DNA of 64,000 nt from Caprimulgus europaeus (lineage: Eukaryota > Chordata > Aves > Caprimulgiformes > Caprimulgidae). Position 1 is the stretch's first letter. Every line of letters begins with the position of its first letter. Both the position numbers and the translations under genes were made by a program. This document shows, one piece after another, positions 48,355-60,300 of this stretch. Where the stretch lies: contig OU015523.1 in NCBI GenBank assembly GCA_907165065.1, positions 21,169,834 to 21,233,833 on the forward strand, given 5' to 3'. The notes under the pieces were generated by a model. It saw only the letters and a program-made list of their open reading frames with translations. It was not told the origin of the DNA and searched no databases.

Positions 48355-51300
48355 AAAATCCTAAATATTGGAATGGATTTGCAGCTCAAAGGAAGATTCA
48401 CTGAGCTGATGCTTAGGAAATACAGGATAGGTTTTTCAGAACCAGCTCCTTGCCACAAAAGTCAGGGGGAAAGTAGAGAAAAAAAGAGAAAAGAGAAAAA
48501 AAAGGTATGTAAACACAGAAAAGTAAAACCTAATGAAATTAGAGAAAAGATACTTAAATGGCAACACTGTTTTTATCCTCCTTATGTGAAAACTACCTTT
48601 ATTACATGCAAAAGAAAGGAATGAAACTAAATACGTGTATCCCTTTTCCACGCAGGTAGTGTTTCAGGGGTTGATATCTGCTTAGTTTTGTGAAAACATC
48701 AACACCCCGTTACAGAAGCTGGACCCACTGACTGTACCCAGATGCACCTGCTGAATTCCTCAGAAGACAGAGACATGAAGAAACATAGGAATTAAAGCCT
48801 CTTTGCCAGCATCATTTTATCACAAGGAAGATAGCTGTCATAAGCTGCTGTTCCAGGTTTTTTCCTCTCTCCCATGGATGTGCTGTCCTCTTCCCCAGCA
48901 TTGTTTCACTCTGGAAGTTATGCACAACCAGTGCCTGACTATTTGTACTGGTCAAAGTAAGCAAGCCCTGTGGTATTAATATTCCAGATTACAAAAGTCC
49001 ATTTAAAAACCATATTAAAGATAGAAAACTGAGACTAAAATTAAAACTTACATAAAGTTTTTTAAATAACTTACTATCCTTCACATAAATTGATTTGGTA
49101 TTTTGAAAAAGAAATCAAAGTCTCATTGACCTAAAGCTTGTGGCTCAGATGAAATCCATGAAAAAATCAATTGGCTTCTATTTAATTCAAGGATCTTTTT
49201 CTGGAAAAAGAAAAGAATGCATCTTAACACGCAACTGAAGATAAGCAATTATTTTATCTTGTCTCTACTTCTTCAGCCAATAATAACCAAAAGTAAATAA
49301 ACCAAAAAAATTTCACTATTATTTAAAAATGAGCTGTCTAAATGGGTTACGAATAAAAAAATCAGACACATGTTTAAATATTTCATGAGATTTTTATATA
49401 CATGTTTCAGCAAATGGTATTTTAGCCATAACAATAAATTTTAACATCTGTTGTTTGTGTAACACATACCTACCAATCTCTCAGCCAGACCAGATCATGC
49501 TATAATATATTTCAAAAAAATATGTTATTATTTTGTCTGAAGAGTAAACAATCCATCTGCTTACAAGGAAGCAAGTTTGCTTGTGAACACAGGAAACAAA
49601 AACACGGTGATGTTATATATTCAGCGTAAAAAATAGTACAAAATTTTTAAATATGAATAAATATCTCAAAATACTACATAGGTCTAAGTTCAATTCATGT
49701 AAATAAGAAAAAGCTAATTAGTGATATTTAAGTTGCACGAGGGAACATGCCCTACACAGACAGGCACACACCTTAAAAGCTGTGAGGAGTACACTTGCTT
49801 CTTTTTGATTGTCACACCGCCCACCCTGTGGCTGATAACATACTGCAATGCCCTAATGTTTTCCCCCTGCTCTCCACCAGGTACGAAAACACGGTACATA
49901 CCCACCTGTGTCCAACTCTCATTTGGAAACAAAATCTTTAATAGGATCTTTGCATACGTATATATCAAAAAGTCAGCGCATCTCATTGTCACATACACTG
50001 CGCATTAGAAAGCTTATTCTGCCCTAGGATTGCTGAGATCCTTGGCAAGACAGACAGCCAGTCTCTCTGTCTCCCTGATGGCGTCTGCAATGCTACAGAT
50101 TTGTCATGTAATTAATTGAGCTGAACTTAGCACATAAATTTTCAGTTATGACTAAAAAGTTAGAAAATTCTCTACAGATGAAAACTACATGTCTGTACAG
50201 AGAGTCAAGCAGGGAGCACTTTGGAGAATGAGAGCAGGAACAAAGGATGAGTCCCAGAGTGCAAGTGATTTACAAAAAGGAAGAATAAGCTAAAAGAAAC
50301 ATTGGCAAGAAATAAATTCTGGGATAATTCTTTAAGATCCTTCTACTTCCATTTATTTTCCATCAAAATATCATTCAATATTTAAATCACTCCCACCTTA
50401 GGTGGCAGTCTATTCAGGTTTTTTTGAGAATTGAGATCTCAGTAAACCAAAAGCTTCTACCACAATCTGAACTCTGAATTTAAAACCAGCATCTCCACAA
50501 TAAACCACAGAGCCGTCCTTAACTATGGCAAACCAGAGCCCAGATCCAGACAACAGACGAGATCATACAGAACCTGCCACTTAATGGAGAAACAATACAA
50601 ATCTGTGTTTTCATATAAAATTTTGTGTCAGACAGAGAGACCAAAAGGAACAAGGTCCTTTCATAATAAAGACTTGAACCTTTCACCCATATTATGCCAT
50701 AATTAATAGGTTTTAGGCAAATTTCATTATTTTACTCAGTTTTTTTTAGAAAAGCAGACTTTCTATCTTTTTTTTTTACATAGGGTAGGCCATGCTATAA
50801 GGCTGAAATGCAAAAACCTGAGGTTCTTGCCAGTGAAAGATGTAACCTGGACAAAAGGGAAAACACACTGCTGTTTGAATAACTCTTTTGAAGAAGTTCA
50901 TAAAAGTCTTTACATAGCAAATGTATGTATACCTATAAAAATAATTTTAATGCATTCTTTCCTTCTAATTTTGTAACAATGTGTGCCACCACTCTAAGGT
51001 GTACTAGTTTCAACATATAAAGTACTGAGCTACCCAGAGATCTCTTCTGCTTTTAACATCTACCCAGTACACATTTTTCTTTTATTTGAAATATGCTTTA
51101 AAAAATAATTATATCACTAAAAGTCTCAGTGCGCAAACCATTTTACTGCATAAATATGACTTCAAATAATAGAGGCAATCTGCTTTACAGAGTACTGTAA
51201 GTATCTGTACAAGCACCTTCTTCCTGACATAACACAGCTTGTATTAGGAAGAAGCAAAGGGTGATGGAGGGTTTCCTTTAATACCTCAGCAGAATAAAGC

Positions 51301-52570
51301 AGTAAAACTGTAGCTGCAGACAAGCCCTCTTCCTCCAGTGTGGACAAGACTGAATGCAGAAGACATGCAGAAAAGAAAAATTCTGAAGTGGACAGCAAAA
51401 CCAAAAAAATAGTCATAAATAAATAACAACCCCAGCTGTGCCAATCCTATTTTGGACAATTCTTGTTTGTTTTTTTCTAGCGTTCCTGCCAAAGGAAATT
51501 CCTCTGTATTTTCTTAAGACATCTGAATTTGAATGAGAAGAGGAAAGCTAGATGGAAGGAGAGCTTTTCTGATAGCCTTACCTGAAGGTGTTCAAAAACA
51601 GGGGCTGGGGAGTGTGTAAACTGAGAAGAAAACAATTCACAGGCACAGATTCTTAGTGGCAAGATATTAATTTCAAGATAAAAACCCCTGCAAGTCCTAT
51701 CTGCATGCACACACCCTTTTCCTCTGATTTTTTTTTGCAGAGAGGGGCAGATAGCAATACTACTCTTCTAAGGGCCTCAGCCCCTTGATTAAACTCTTTT
51801 ACTTACCTGTTAGGTCTCTCTCTCAAGATTAGGATCCCACTAGAACTGAAGTCAACTAGTACTACCACAGTCCTACTCTAGGATCTGGTTCTTGGTTCAG
51901 ACAGGCAACAGCTGGGATGATTCTCAAACTATCTGCTGATAAAGAAAATAAGTCGTTTTAAACAAAAGCAGATAGACCAAAAAAACAAAACCCAAAAACC
52001 AGAGAAACCTACAAACCCACCACAAAAAACCCCCACAAAAAGTGACCTGCAAGTAATTTCCTTGTTTATTCTTGTTTTTCTAACTGAAGCCAGGTGACAT
52101 AAGTACAGAAGACTGTCATGAAAATGGGGGGAGGGGAAAGCAAGAGGGAAAAATACAAACATTCACCTATCTACTTCAGCAGAGCCAACAACCAGAACAG
52201 TTGCTACCTTGCAAACCTGGTCCAAGTTCCTGTTTTGCTTTCTTTGGACTATGTACCTGAACTTCAGCATACCACCCTAGCCTGTGCAACCTTACTAACC
52301 ACAGGGCTACAGGGACTCTCCTCCTTCCTGCCATTATACCTTCCTCTATAAATATTATTGTTAATACGTGGTCAGTGCTAAGAGAAAAGAATGGAAGAAA
52401 CTCATGGCCTGACAGGGCCATCGTTTTGCGTGAAGTAAACCAAGGCTCAAAACTGTAGTTACCACCTAGCAGAGCTGTATCATCTGAAGGACTTCTATCA
52501 GTGCAGTAAGCCACATAGGTGTTTTCCACCTGCTGATTTCATCATCTTCTCACCTTTTGTATGTTTTCAG
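48355..52570. other. AT-rich non-coding stretch
   Basis: No gene assigned. A nearly pure purine tract lies at about 48,466-48,505, and an A/C-rich T-poor tract at about 51,959-52,041. Around 50,030-50,160 the sequence is of mixed composition with TAATTA-type sites; it may be a conserved element but cannot be judged here. A 39-nt splice-flanked segment on the minus strand is listed separately. Confidence 0.4.
51582..51620 (-). other. Candidate 39-nt exon, minus strand
   Basis: On the minus strand a strong acceptor (GAATTGTTTTCTTCTCAG) precedes 39 bases open in phase 0 (FTHSPAPVFEHLQ), followed by the donor CTTCAG|GTAAGGC. If real, leftward transcription would extend beyond the CpG island, making the island an internal or alternative promoter. 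A second weaker pair lies about 190 bases upstream (donor CTAACAG|GTAAGTAAA, plus 51,809). The peptide is not recognised. Confidence 0.18.
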
Positions 52571-52743
52571 TAGCCTACAGTGCTGGGCAGAGTAGTGGCA
52601 CTAGTCAGAGTTTCTTAGGAAACAAAGATTTCAAGGCCCGGTATGATCAGTCTAGCAAAGACATGCCAGAGACTTGGGTGGAACTGCAGCAGTGGGAGCA
52701 ACAGAAATCATTACTCACAGGTGCTGCTATGCCAGGGATTTGA
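52571..52743 (+). other. Candidate plus-strand terminal exon (unidentified protein)
   Basis: A very good acceptor (CTCACCTTTTGTATGTTTTCAG) is followed by 173 bases open in one frame to TGA at 52,741. The predicted peptide contains DFKARYDQSSKDMPETWVEL and has a balanced, hydrophilic composition unlike translated intron. A GTGCTG donor-like site lies inside. No partner exons were found on this strand and I do not recognise the protein, so it may be chance or an old pseudogene fragment. Confidence 0.25.
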
Positions 52744-52991
52744 ATGAGTACAGACCAAATTAACTAATTACAGATATGCACTGCCAGTGTCACTACTTAC
52801 TGCTACACTCAGTGACTTGATCTGTTCTCTACCGTGGTTACACGGAGACAGCAAAGAGTAATAGAAAAAAACCTGAATACTCCTGACTTTCCACAGTCCA
52901 GAATAGGAATCCCATTATTTCTCCCTCCCCACATCCTCCCAGGAGAGGCTCAGCCATTATAATACATTATTTTAAATCTTTCAACCTTGGC

Positions 52992-52995
<4 letters not shown>

Positions 52996-53023
<28 letters not shown>
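52996..53023. repeat. Poly-T homopolymer, about 28 bp
   Basis: A long T run. To its right, read on the minus strand, is moderately GC-rich unique sequence that would be the body of an A-tailed retrocopy. TTGGCTGCC before the run and TTGGCTACT at about 53,285 make a weak imperfect candidate duplication. Confidence 0.85.
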
Positions 53024-53028
<5 letters not shown>

Positions 53029-56000
53029 GAGCACCAAGTAGCTTATGGGCCCATCTGAACCCTGACAAGCCGTGGTCTGGAGCGGTTACTGTAGGGTCTC
53101 TGTAGTTTCTCAAGGACGTTGATCAGAAGTGGAAGGTTAGACTTGGGATAATAACCAAAGCATAGGACGAACTCTTCAGAGGAACTGTCTTCTGGTGTTT
53201 GATGGACTCATGAATGTTTGCAGGAAGGGAAAAAAAATCACCATGTCTAAGCATACAAATCTTTTGGTCCAGAATTCATGTTGTTGGCTACTACAACAAA
53301 GTCCTTCCTTGCATCCTATTTTTAATTGCGGCTCTCAATGGTTAAATTCAATGAACCCAGAGAAATAGAAGCTGTGATACAAATGAGGCACATCTCTGAT
53401 GTCCAAGAAAGTGTTCTGAACATCCATGTTCTTTTCAGTGAAGTGAGATGACGGTAGTCTGCTCAGATCTGCAGCATGCTGTGGGCATTGAGCACTGATA
53501 ACTTGGTTTACCACCCATGGTTTACCATCCTCTCCTTGAGAAAGGATGTGACCACAAACAGGAAAGTTTTCTCTGTAATACAGCTACAGCATCGCCTGAA
53601 ATATAAACTCCTCCAAGGGTGTTTGTACCAGCCTTTGCTGTCAGCCATCAGTCTCCATGTTCATTCGGGGTATGTGCTTGGGTACAGCAGCCTTTGATAT
53701 GACCACGGCTAATCAAAAAGCTGCACAGGTAAGGTTTGCAGCCCTTCCAAATAAGCAAGTTAGGGTTAGCTGCATAAAAGCCCTTTGAAGGGGGAGAAAA
53801 AGGAGGATTTGAAAGCAGGATATTCAGACGTATTAAGTTCTCTTCAACCCCATGGTGTGGAACATGGTTATTGTGACAGAAAGGAAACGCATGGACTAGC
53901 TATTTTTTTTTTTTTTAACCTCTTTTTAAAAAAAAAAGTTCAGTTTCATCTTTTTGTATCTAGAGAACTAGTTCTTTCACTTCATCTTTCCTCACTTAAA
54001 TAAATCTCAGGAGGAAGGAGAAGGCAAACAGGCACTATTTCCCACATGAATCATTTTACTAGTCTGTTCCTTCTGGGGGGTTTGGTCAGGATGCTCTGTT
54101 ATACAGCACTTTACTTTTAAACAGTTCAGCGACACCTTCCCAAACGTTCCTTCTTCAATGAAATCTGACACATTAGGAAAGAGAACGGGAAGTGTTTGTA
54201 CTCATAATCTTAAACCAACTATTGCTTGTCCCGGACGTGTCAGATAGCACGGCAGACAGAGCCAACAAGCCTCTAGACACTGAACTCCGCACTTCGGCCA
54301 GACCCTGCCCCGGTCAGCTCTGTGACAGGAAAGCAGGCAGACTTTGAACCCGGGGCTCTGGGGCTGCTGCAGGGTTACGAGCAGAGAAACAGCTGCACTT
54401 TGCAACATGAACTTTGTACTTGGACACATGCACATTTAATCTCTATAACAGAACCTTTGTTTCATTACTTATTAACGTCTCCTCCTTGAGTTAAGTTCTT
54501 TGTTAATGAAGCTTTAAAGCTTGGTGTGAGGGTTTTTTTCTATCTTCCTCACCACCAAAAATAAAACACATCACCCAACTTGACAGGATTACATTAACTA
54601 TTAAAAAGTTACCCCCCCCCCCCCCCCCACCCCCAAAAAAAAAAAGAGTAGATTTTATGCACCTTCTGAATACCGTGGATATTTGTTCTGGACTCTTTTC
54701 TGAGCAACTCAGTTGTAATAACCAGAGCTAATTATGGAAATCAGGCAATATTCTGTGGCCTGTCTTTGTAGAGATCATTTCTTGAGATGATACCCACAGT
54801 AATTCAGCCTGCGCCAACATTCAACCTTCTTTAACAAATCAGATAAAAAAAATAAAATATTAGGAAAGTGTCAGCCCACTCACACTAACAAGCCATACTT
54901 TAAGAAAGCATCGTGGGATGTTTCAAAGTTGTACAGCTTTTTGCTACTGCTTTTACTTTGGAGCAGTGTCAATGCTTGGCTTCTGTGTATTTCACTGTAA
55001 CATATGCTAATATGCACAGCAAAATGTAGAGAAGATATTCAAGCCCAGATCCATTTGTGCCCCATCCCTTTGTTAGCCTTCACTTAAATAAAGCTTTGAT
55101 GAGGAACAGAAACCTACCTAAACAAGGACCAAATGAAAACCTCAAAAGAGGCACCACATAAGGTGCTTAAATCATTTCTGTAAAAGAAGAAAAAACTGAA
55201 GATGCACATATGCAATTACTGTAACAAAATCTAGTAACAGGAAGATCCTGGTGATGTCCCATTGTGTCTGTGTTGTCATAACAATATGGAGTGGCAAAGA
55301 ACACCAAGAAAGTAAAGGTTTCCTGAACAATTCTTCATATGCAACTAGAATAAAACAAATACTTGGAAGCATATTTTCTTTTTCTTCAAATACCACAAGT
55401 ATTTGTCACAGCCTGTTTGAAATAAATTATCCACAGACAGAGGGATCACAGCTAGACTCTTCCTATTTTCCATCACTATCATCTTTTCAACGTGAATTTA
55501 TTTCCATGTCTCTGCTGTCAGCTTTTTTCTCTTCCTCTTTATTTCCATATGACGGGGGGGGAGACACACACACCCGCACCCCACCCAGATTCCCTTCCTT
55601 TTAATTAAAGAATGATACAAAAAAATGAAATTTTCAACTACTCTAGAAAGACAAGAGGGAAAAGAAGAAATCAAGTCAAGCAATTTCAAACCACTCCCTT
55701 GTGTGAAGCTGGGCTTGGCAGGACTTGGAAGCAACTGAGTGAGGATGCTTAGCTCCTGAGCTTCCTTGTGAGAAACCCATTACTTTTCTCGTTTGGATCT
55801 ATTTGCTTACTCACCACCTTCAGGTGCACTGCTCTGAAAGCATCATCATTTAGCTAATCCTTGAGTTCGATTTACATTCTTTGCAGAGAGCGGACTGACA
55901 AAAAATGACAGAATTGCTTTTCTTGTGTAACTACTGTTTTGAGTAACAGTACTGTTGCCCTCCTGCAAAGCAGCTGGCACAACTGCAAGAATGTTACACC

Positions 56001-56221
56001 TTATTACTTTCCTTTCTATATCCAGAAATCCATTATTTCTCCTCTTTGAGGAGCCCTCCCATGATAACGCATGCATAATGCACCCCCGGAACACAGCCCT
56101 CCCATCACACGGGTCTACCATGATGATCATAAGATGTAGCTGTTGCTCATTTGGAATAGATCCTGCTTCATTTCTGGGTACAGTTTCTAAATGGTGTTAG
56201 GCAATAAAACCTTTACGTTGG
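53024..56221. other. Non-coding stretch, possible retrocopy at its left end
   Basis: 53,024-53,290 could be a minus-strand retrocopy body (see the poly-T entry). A GC-richer patch at about 54,230-54,420 has an open minus-strand frame without known motif. Poly-C 54,612-54,628 and a G-run at about 55,553 followed by a CA-rich tract are simple sequence. No gene is recognised. Confidence 0.4.
54612..54628. repeat. Poly-C homopolymer, 17 bp, next to A-run
   Basis: Seventeen C in a row, then ACCCC and a run of A to about 54,645. Such G/C homopolymers are uncommon in AT-rich vertebrate introns and are often mis-sequenced. Confidence 0.9.
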
Positions 56222-56833
56222 TGTGGTGGGTTGACCTTGGCTGAATGCCAGGTGCCCACCAAGCTGCTCTATCACCCCGCTCCTCAGCAGGATGGGAAGG
56301 GGAGAAAATAAGATGGAAAAAAAACTCCCAACAAAACCAACAAACTCATAGGTCAAGACAAAGGCAGTTTAATAGAAACAAAGCAAAAGCCCCACATGTA
56401 GAAACAGCAAAAGAAGAACAAAATATTTATTCTCTACTTCCCATCAGCAGGCGATGTTTGGCCACTTCCTGGGAAGCAGGGTTCGTACACATAGTGGTTA
56501 GCCCAGAGGACAAATGTGAATAACGAATGTCCTCCCTTTCCCCTCCGTTCTCCTTGCTTTTATTTCTGAGCAGATGTCATGTGGTATGGAATATCCCTTT
56601 GGTTATTTTGGGTCAGCTGTCCTGGCTATGTCCCCTCCCAAGACCTTCCCCACCCCCAGCCTACGGGGGTGGGGGAAATGTTGGAGAGACAGCCTTGATG
56701 CTGTGGGAGCACTGCTCAGGAGTAAGCAAAACACTGGTGTGTTGTCAACACCTCTCTAGCTACTAATACAAAACACAGCAATTTGAGGGCTGCTGTGGGG
56801 AAAATTAACTCCATCCCAGCCAAACCCAGTGCA
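56222..56833 (+). mobile_element. Solo LTR of an avian endogenous retrovirus (TguLTR5-like)
   Basis: Begins TGTGGTGGGTTGACCTTGGC, continues AATGCCAGGTGCCCACCAAG and GCTCTATCACCCCGCTCCTC, and ends in the block AAAATTAACTCCATCCCAGC before a terminal CA. This matches, from memory, an abundant LTR family of birds described in zebra finch. It starts with TG and ends with CA, about 612 bp. No gag, pol or env sequence lies on either side, so it is a solo LTR. The expected short target duplication is not clean (GTTGG before, GTTTG after). Orientation was inferred from the family. Class not assigned. Confidence 0.8.
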
Positions 56834-57047
56834 GTTTGGATTCTGAGTGCCTGCTCTTTCCATCAGTTCATCAAAGGCAACAGATGCCTCTCGATGAGGG
56901 CAGGCATGAAGATCTGCACCATTTGCTCAGTCCAGGACAGCCGCAGACATGAACATGAATGAAGCCAAGCAAACCTTAATGTCTCTGTGAACAAAGCTGG
57001 CAATCCTCTGGGAAACTACAATACCTTTAATTAAAATAAATAAATAA

Positions 57048-57366
57048 AAATGGATAAGCTTGGAAAGAGTGCAGAGAAGAGCAACAAGAATGATTTAAGC
57101 CTAGAAAAAAAAAAAGGCTTCTTCCAATGAGACATTCAGCTCCATGTGTTTTCCTTCAAAGGGAAGATTATAATCTTTAAAGGACTAGACAAGAAGAAGA
57201 TATTTCAGAAGACTCTAAATTAGTGGGCAGATACACAACAGAATGCAATATTTGCAAGTTCAATCCGGAGATAAAAAGCACGTTTTAAGTATAATCAGCT
57301 ACTGAGATGATCTATCAAAAGATGCAGTAAATTCTCCATCACTAAGAAACTACTTTAATTAATCTA
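57048..57366 (+). repeat. L3/CR1-like LINE fossil, ORF2 end (plus strand)
   Basis: GGAAAGAGTGCAGAGAAGAG followed by CAACAAGAATGATT is the hallmark of old amniote CR1/L3 LINEs. Further on, AAAAGATATTT-like, CAAGTTCAATCCGGAGATAA and GTAAATTCTCCATCACTAAG follow the same consensus order. No intact frame remains. It starts about 215 bp after the LTR, and its age is much greater than that of the tailed CR1 copies. Confidence 0.7.
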
Positions 57367-60300
57367 TGCTTAGCTTACTCCAGAGCCCAGAAGTCTCAGT
57401 CAACACAGGCCAAATAATCTCTAAATTTATCTAGCTTCTAGCACAAGCCACCGCCTCTGTCTGAAAATTGTTCCTGTTGCTAATTCCAAATTAGATTTTT
57501 TTTTCATTAGTAATCCAAGGTGGGAGAATCATGACAAGTGGATAATTAGTGCATACAACACCAGGTCACATAAACATTATTTATATAATACTAGCATTTC
57601 TCAGTCCAGTGCTTCCAGGAAAAAATAAGAAAGGGGGGGAAAAAAAAGGGGGGGAGAAAAAGAAAAAAAAAAATTATATTCCCTAATGTCTACTTCGGGT
57701 TAAAAAGCATTATCAACAACAAAACCCCACCCCCAAAAAAAGGAGTACTGCTTTATACATAAACTTAAAAATACACAATGTTGTGTGTAGTATTGGGATG
57801 TGCTTTTATCACATCCAGAATCCACCACAGAGAGAAAAGGTTTCAGACTAGCACTATCAAGCACTCTACCAATTCACACCCAGAACACTTCAGTATTGTT
57901 TTATACCCTAAACCAAAAATATAACTAGCAGAAAATTATTTCTCCTTTTGGTCCTCTATGAGTTTTCATGGATAGCTCCTATTAACACTAATCAGAGTTA
58001 AGAGCAGAAATCCCCCATGGACAGCCATATTGTCTAGGGACTTGTCCATAATTAATATGTTTTAAGAATCTCATTTTGAAACAAAGTAATCAGGCTTAAG
58101 ATGAGTTATATTAAGATGAATAAACCTTGACTGCATATTTGCTTATATATATTCGCACTATATCCATTGTCAGACCAATGTGTAGTCTACAAGAGAACTT
58201 CCGATAAAACAAGCTATATCTTTATTGTATTTGGAAGCACGAAATATGAATATACAGAAAGAAAAAAAAAACCACAATGGGGTTTGTTTTCTTTCTGTTT
58301 CTTACTCTTCTTTGTAGCACATCTTTATTAGAAAATGTTAATGCTCAACATTGTTCCCTTTCACATTGTTGTGTTAGCAAAGTTAACATAATCCTAACAC
58401 TTCTGATGTTACTAACTAAAATTACTACTCAGCACCACGGGAATATTTGTAATACAGTGGATGTGGAACGGGGACTTTGTGACAAGTACATGGAGAAGAG
58501 ATGAGGAAGCTGGATGGCTTGAAGTTGAGTGGTTTTGCAAGTAAGAGATGTTGTAATGGGACAAGGAATACAACATAAAATTATGCCAACGGAATTTGGT
58601 TGCAGTATTAGGATTTCTGTCACTGAGATATTTTCATGTTTGTGGTTGCTGATGCTCTAGCACAACTGATGCCCAAGTCATACATAATTTATTATACAAC
58701 TCAGTGTATTAACTCAGCTTCAAAGTGTTAATATAGCATGAAACTTAATTCAGATATCACAGATTATTCAAAGGAGATAGAGAAGTGGAAACACACTCTT
58801 GTTTCTCAAAAGTGTCAGCCAGTCTTTGCCTTGTGTGCCCCAATCCAAGAGGACATAGAAGCAGCTTGCTCTAGACCTCTTTCACAAGGTGAGGGTTGGG
58901 TGGCTCTTCACCCCCATATTTTGGGCAAAGTGATCTCATACTGAGGGAAAAACAATACATTAAAAAAAAAGAGTAGAAACCTCTGAATACAAGACAATAC
59001 CCCAGGTTTTGCAGTGCTACAGCTGCAGGTACATTTTATACTCCAAATGTGAAAATTGTATAATATAAACAGAGAGGAATTAATAATTTTCTTTTATCTA
59101 CAATAAACCAGTGTCCTAGCTTTAGTGCTGTACAAGTTAAAAATCCAGCTCTACTCTCTGAGTGTCTCTCCCTTTTGGAGACAAAGAAAAATATACTAGG
59201 ACAACAGATGAAGTCCAGGATTCCCTGGAAGAAAAACCAACTGACAGGACTGATTACAGCCCCGTTCACTAGCTGAGCAGGACATGTCCCTCCTCAGTGG
59301 CCAGCTTAGGGATAGGGGGAAGAAATGAAACGAAGCAAACAGATGCTGTATTTTTGGAGAGCTTGCAGGAGGAAGTTGTCTGCAGGATAGTCCTAACACA
59401 TAGTAGAGAAATCTTGTTATTATTTAAGAATACTAAGAAGTAACAAGAAGTTGTATTTTGTAACTTTTCATAATCTACTAAAAACGCTCCTTCTGTAAGA
59501 TCAGCATCCAATGCTACCAATCCCTCAGAAAAGCATCCCCTTGAACATTCAAGAAAACAACCTTCATGGTGGCTGACGGACAATTTGGGAGCATGTTAAG
59601 CCATCCTATTACAAATACACACCACCAATGCAGAGTTAAACACTTTTTAAAATTATAAAACAGTAAAACACATCACCAGCTCATACTTCACCATCAGCTT
59701 CTCCCTCAGCTACTTCAGCTCTGGCCTGCACTCACCAACTAACTTCTGTCCTGTTCCTTGGTGGCAGGAGCTCCAGGTTCTCCTCATCTCCCCTTGGCCA
59801 ACTTAGAGAATCCTCTCTTAGGTGTTCCTCACAAGGGCTCGCTTCCTACTTTCTCATCTAATGGTAATCTCATTCTCGACCTTCTGCCAAATATGTCTGT
59901 GAAGGCTTAGTTTTCCCATCCCCTGTTTTCTGCAATTAAATTAGGATATAATAGAAGACTTAGGATATATAATTAAGGCCTAGGTTGTAATAAAAGGGAT
60001 GCTCTTTTGTTTAAATTCTCTGCCCTACTGTGTCTGCTTTAAATTTGTATTTTTATCGTTCTCTAATTAGTATCTCTCTTCTGTTTTTAGGCTGGCTTTT
60101 CCTGTTTATAAGGCTGGGGTAAAACATCACAAATCATTTAACCTAGAAAAAGTGATCATACCAACAGTTTACGAAAGCTACAATTATCAATTTGCTCTCA
60201 ATATTACAGAGAGAATAAAGATGAGAATAATTCTAGGAAAATGGGTACGAGAAAGGGGTTACTTGTATGATTTAAACTTCTTTCTACTCAGACAGCACAA

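Noticed and set aside
49714-50008. Overlapping open frames of 94-95 codons on both strands
   Set aside because: Mirror-image chance frames; no domain, no splice support.
56206-56215. AATAAAAC just before the LTR as a polyadenylation signal of a real gene
   Set aside because: No upstream exon supports it; such hexamers are frequent in AT-rich DNA.
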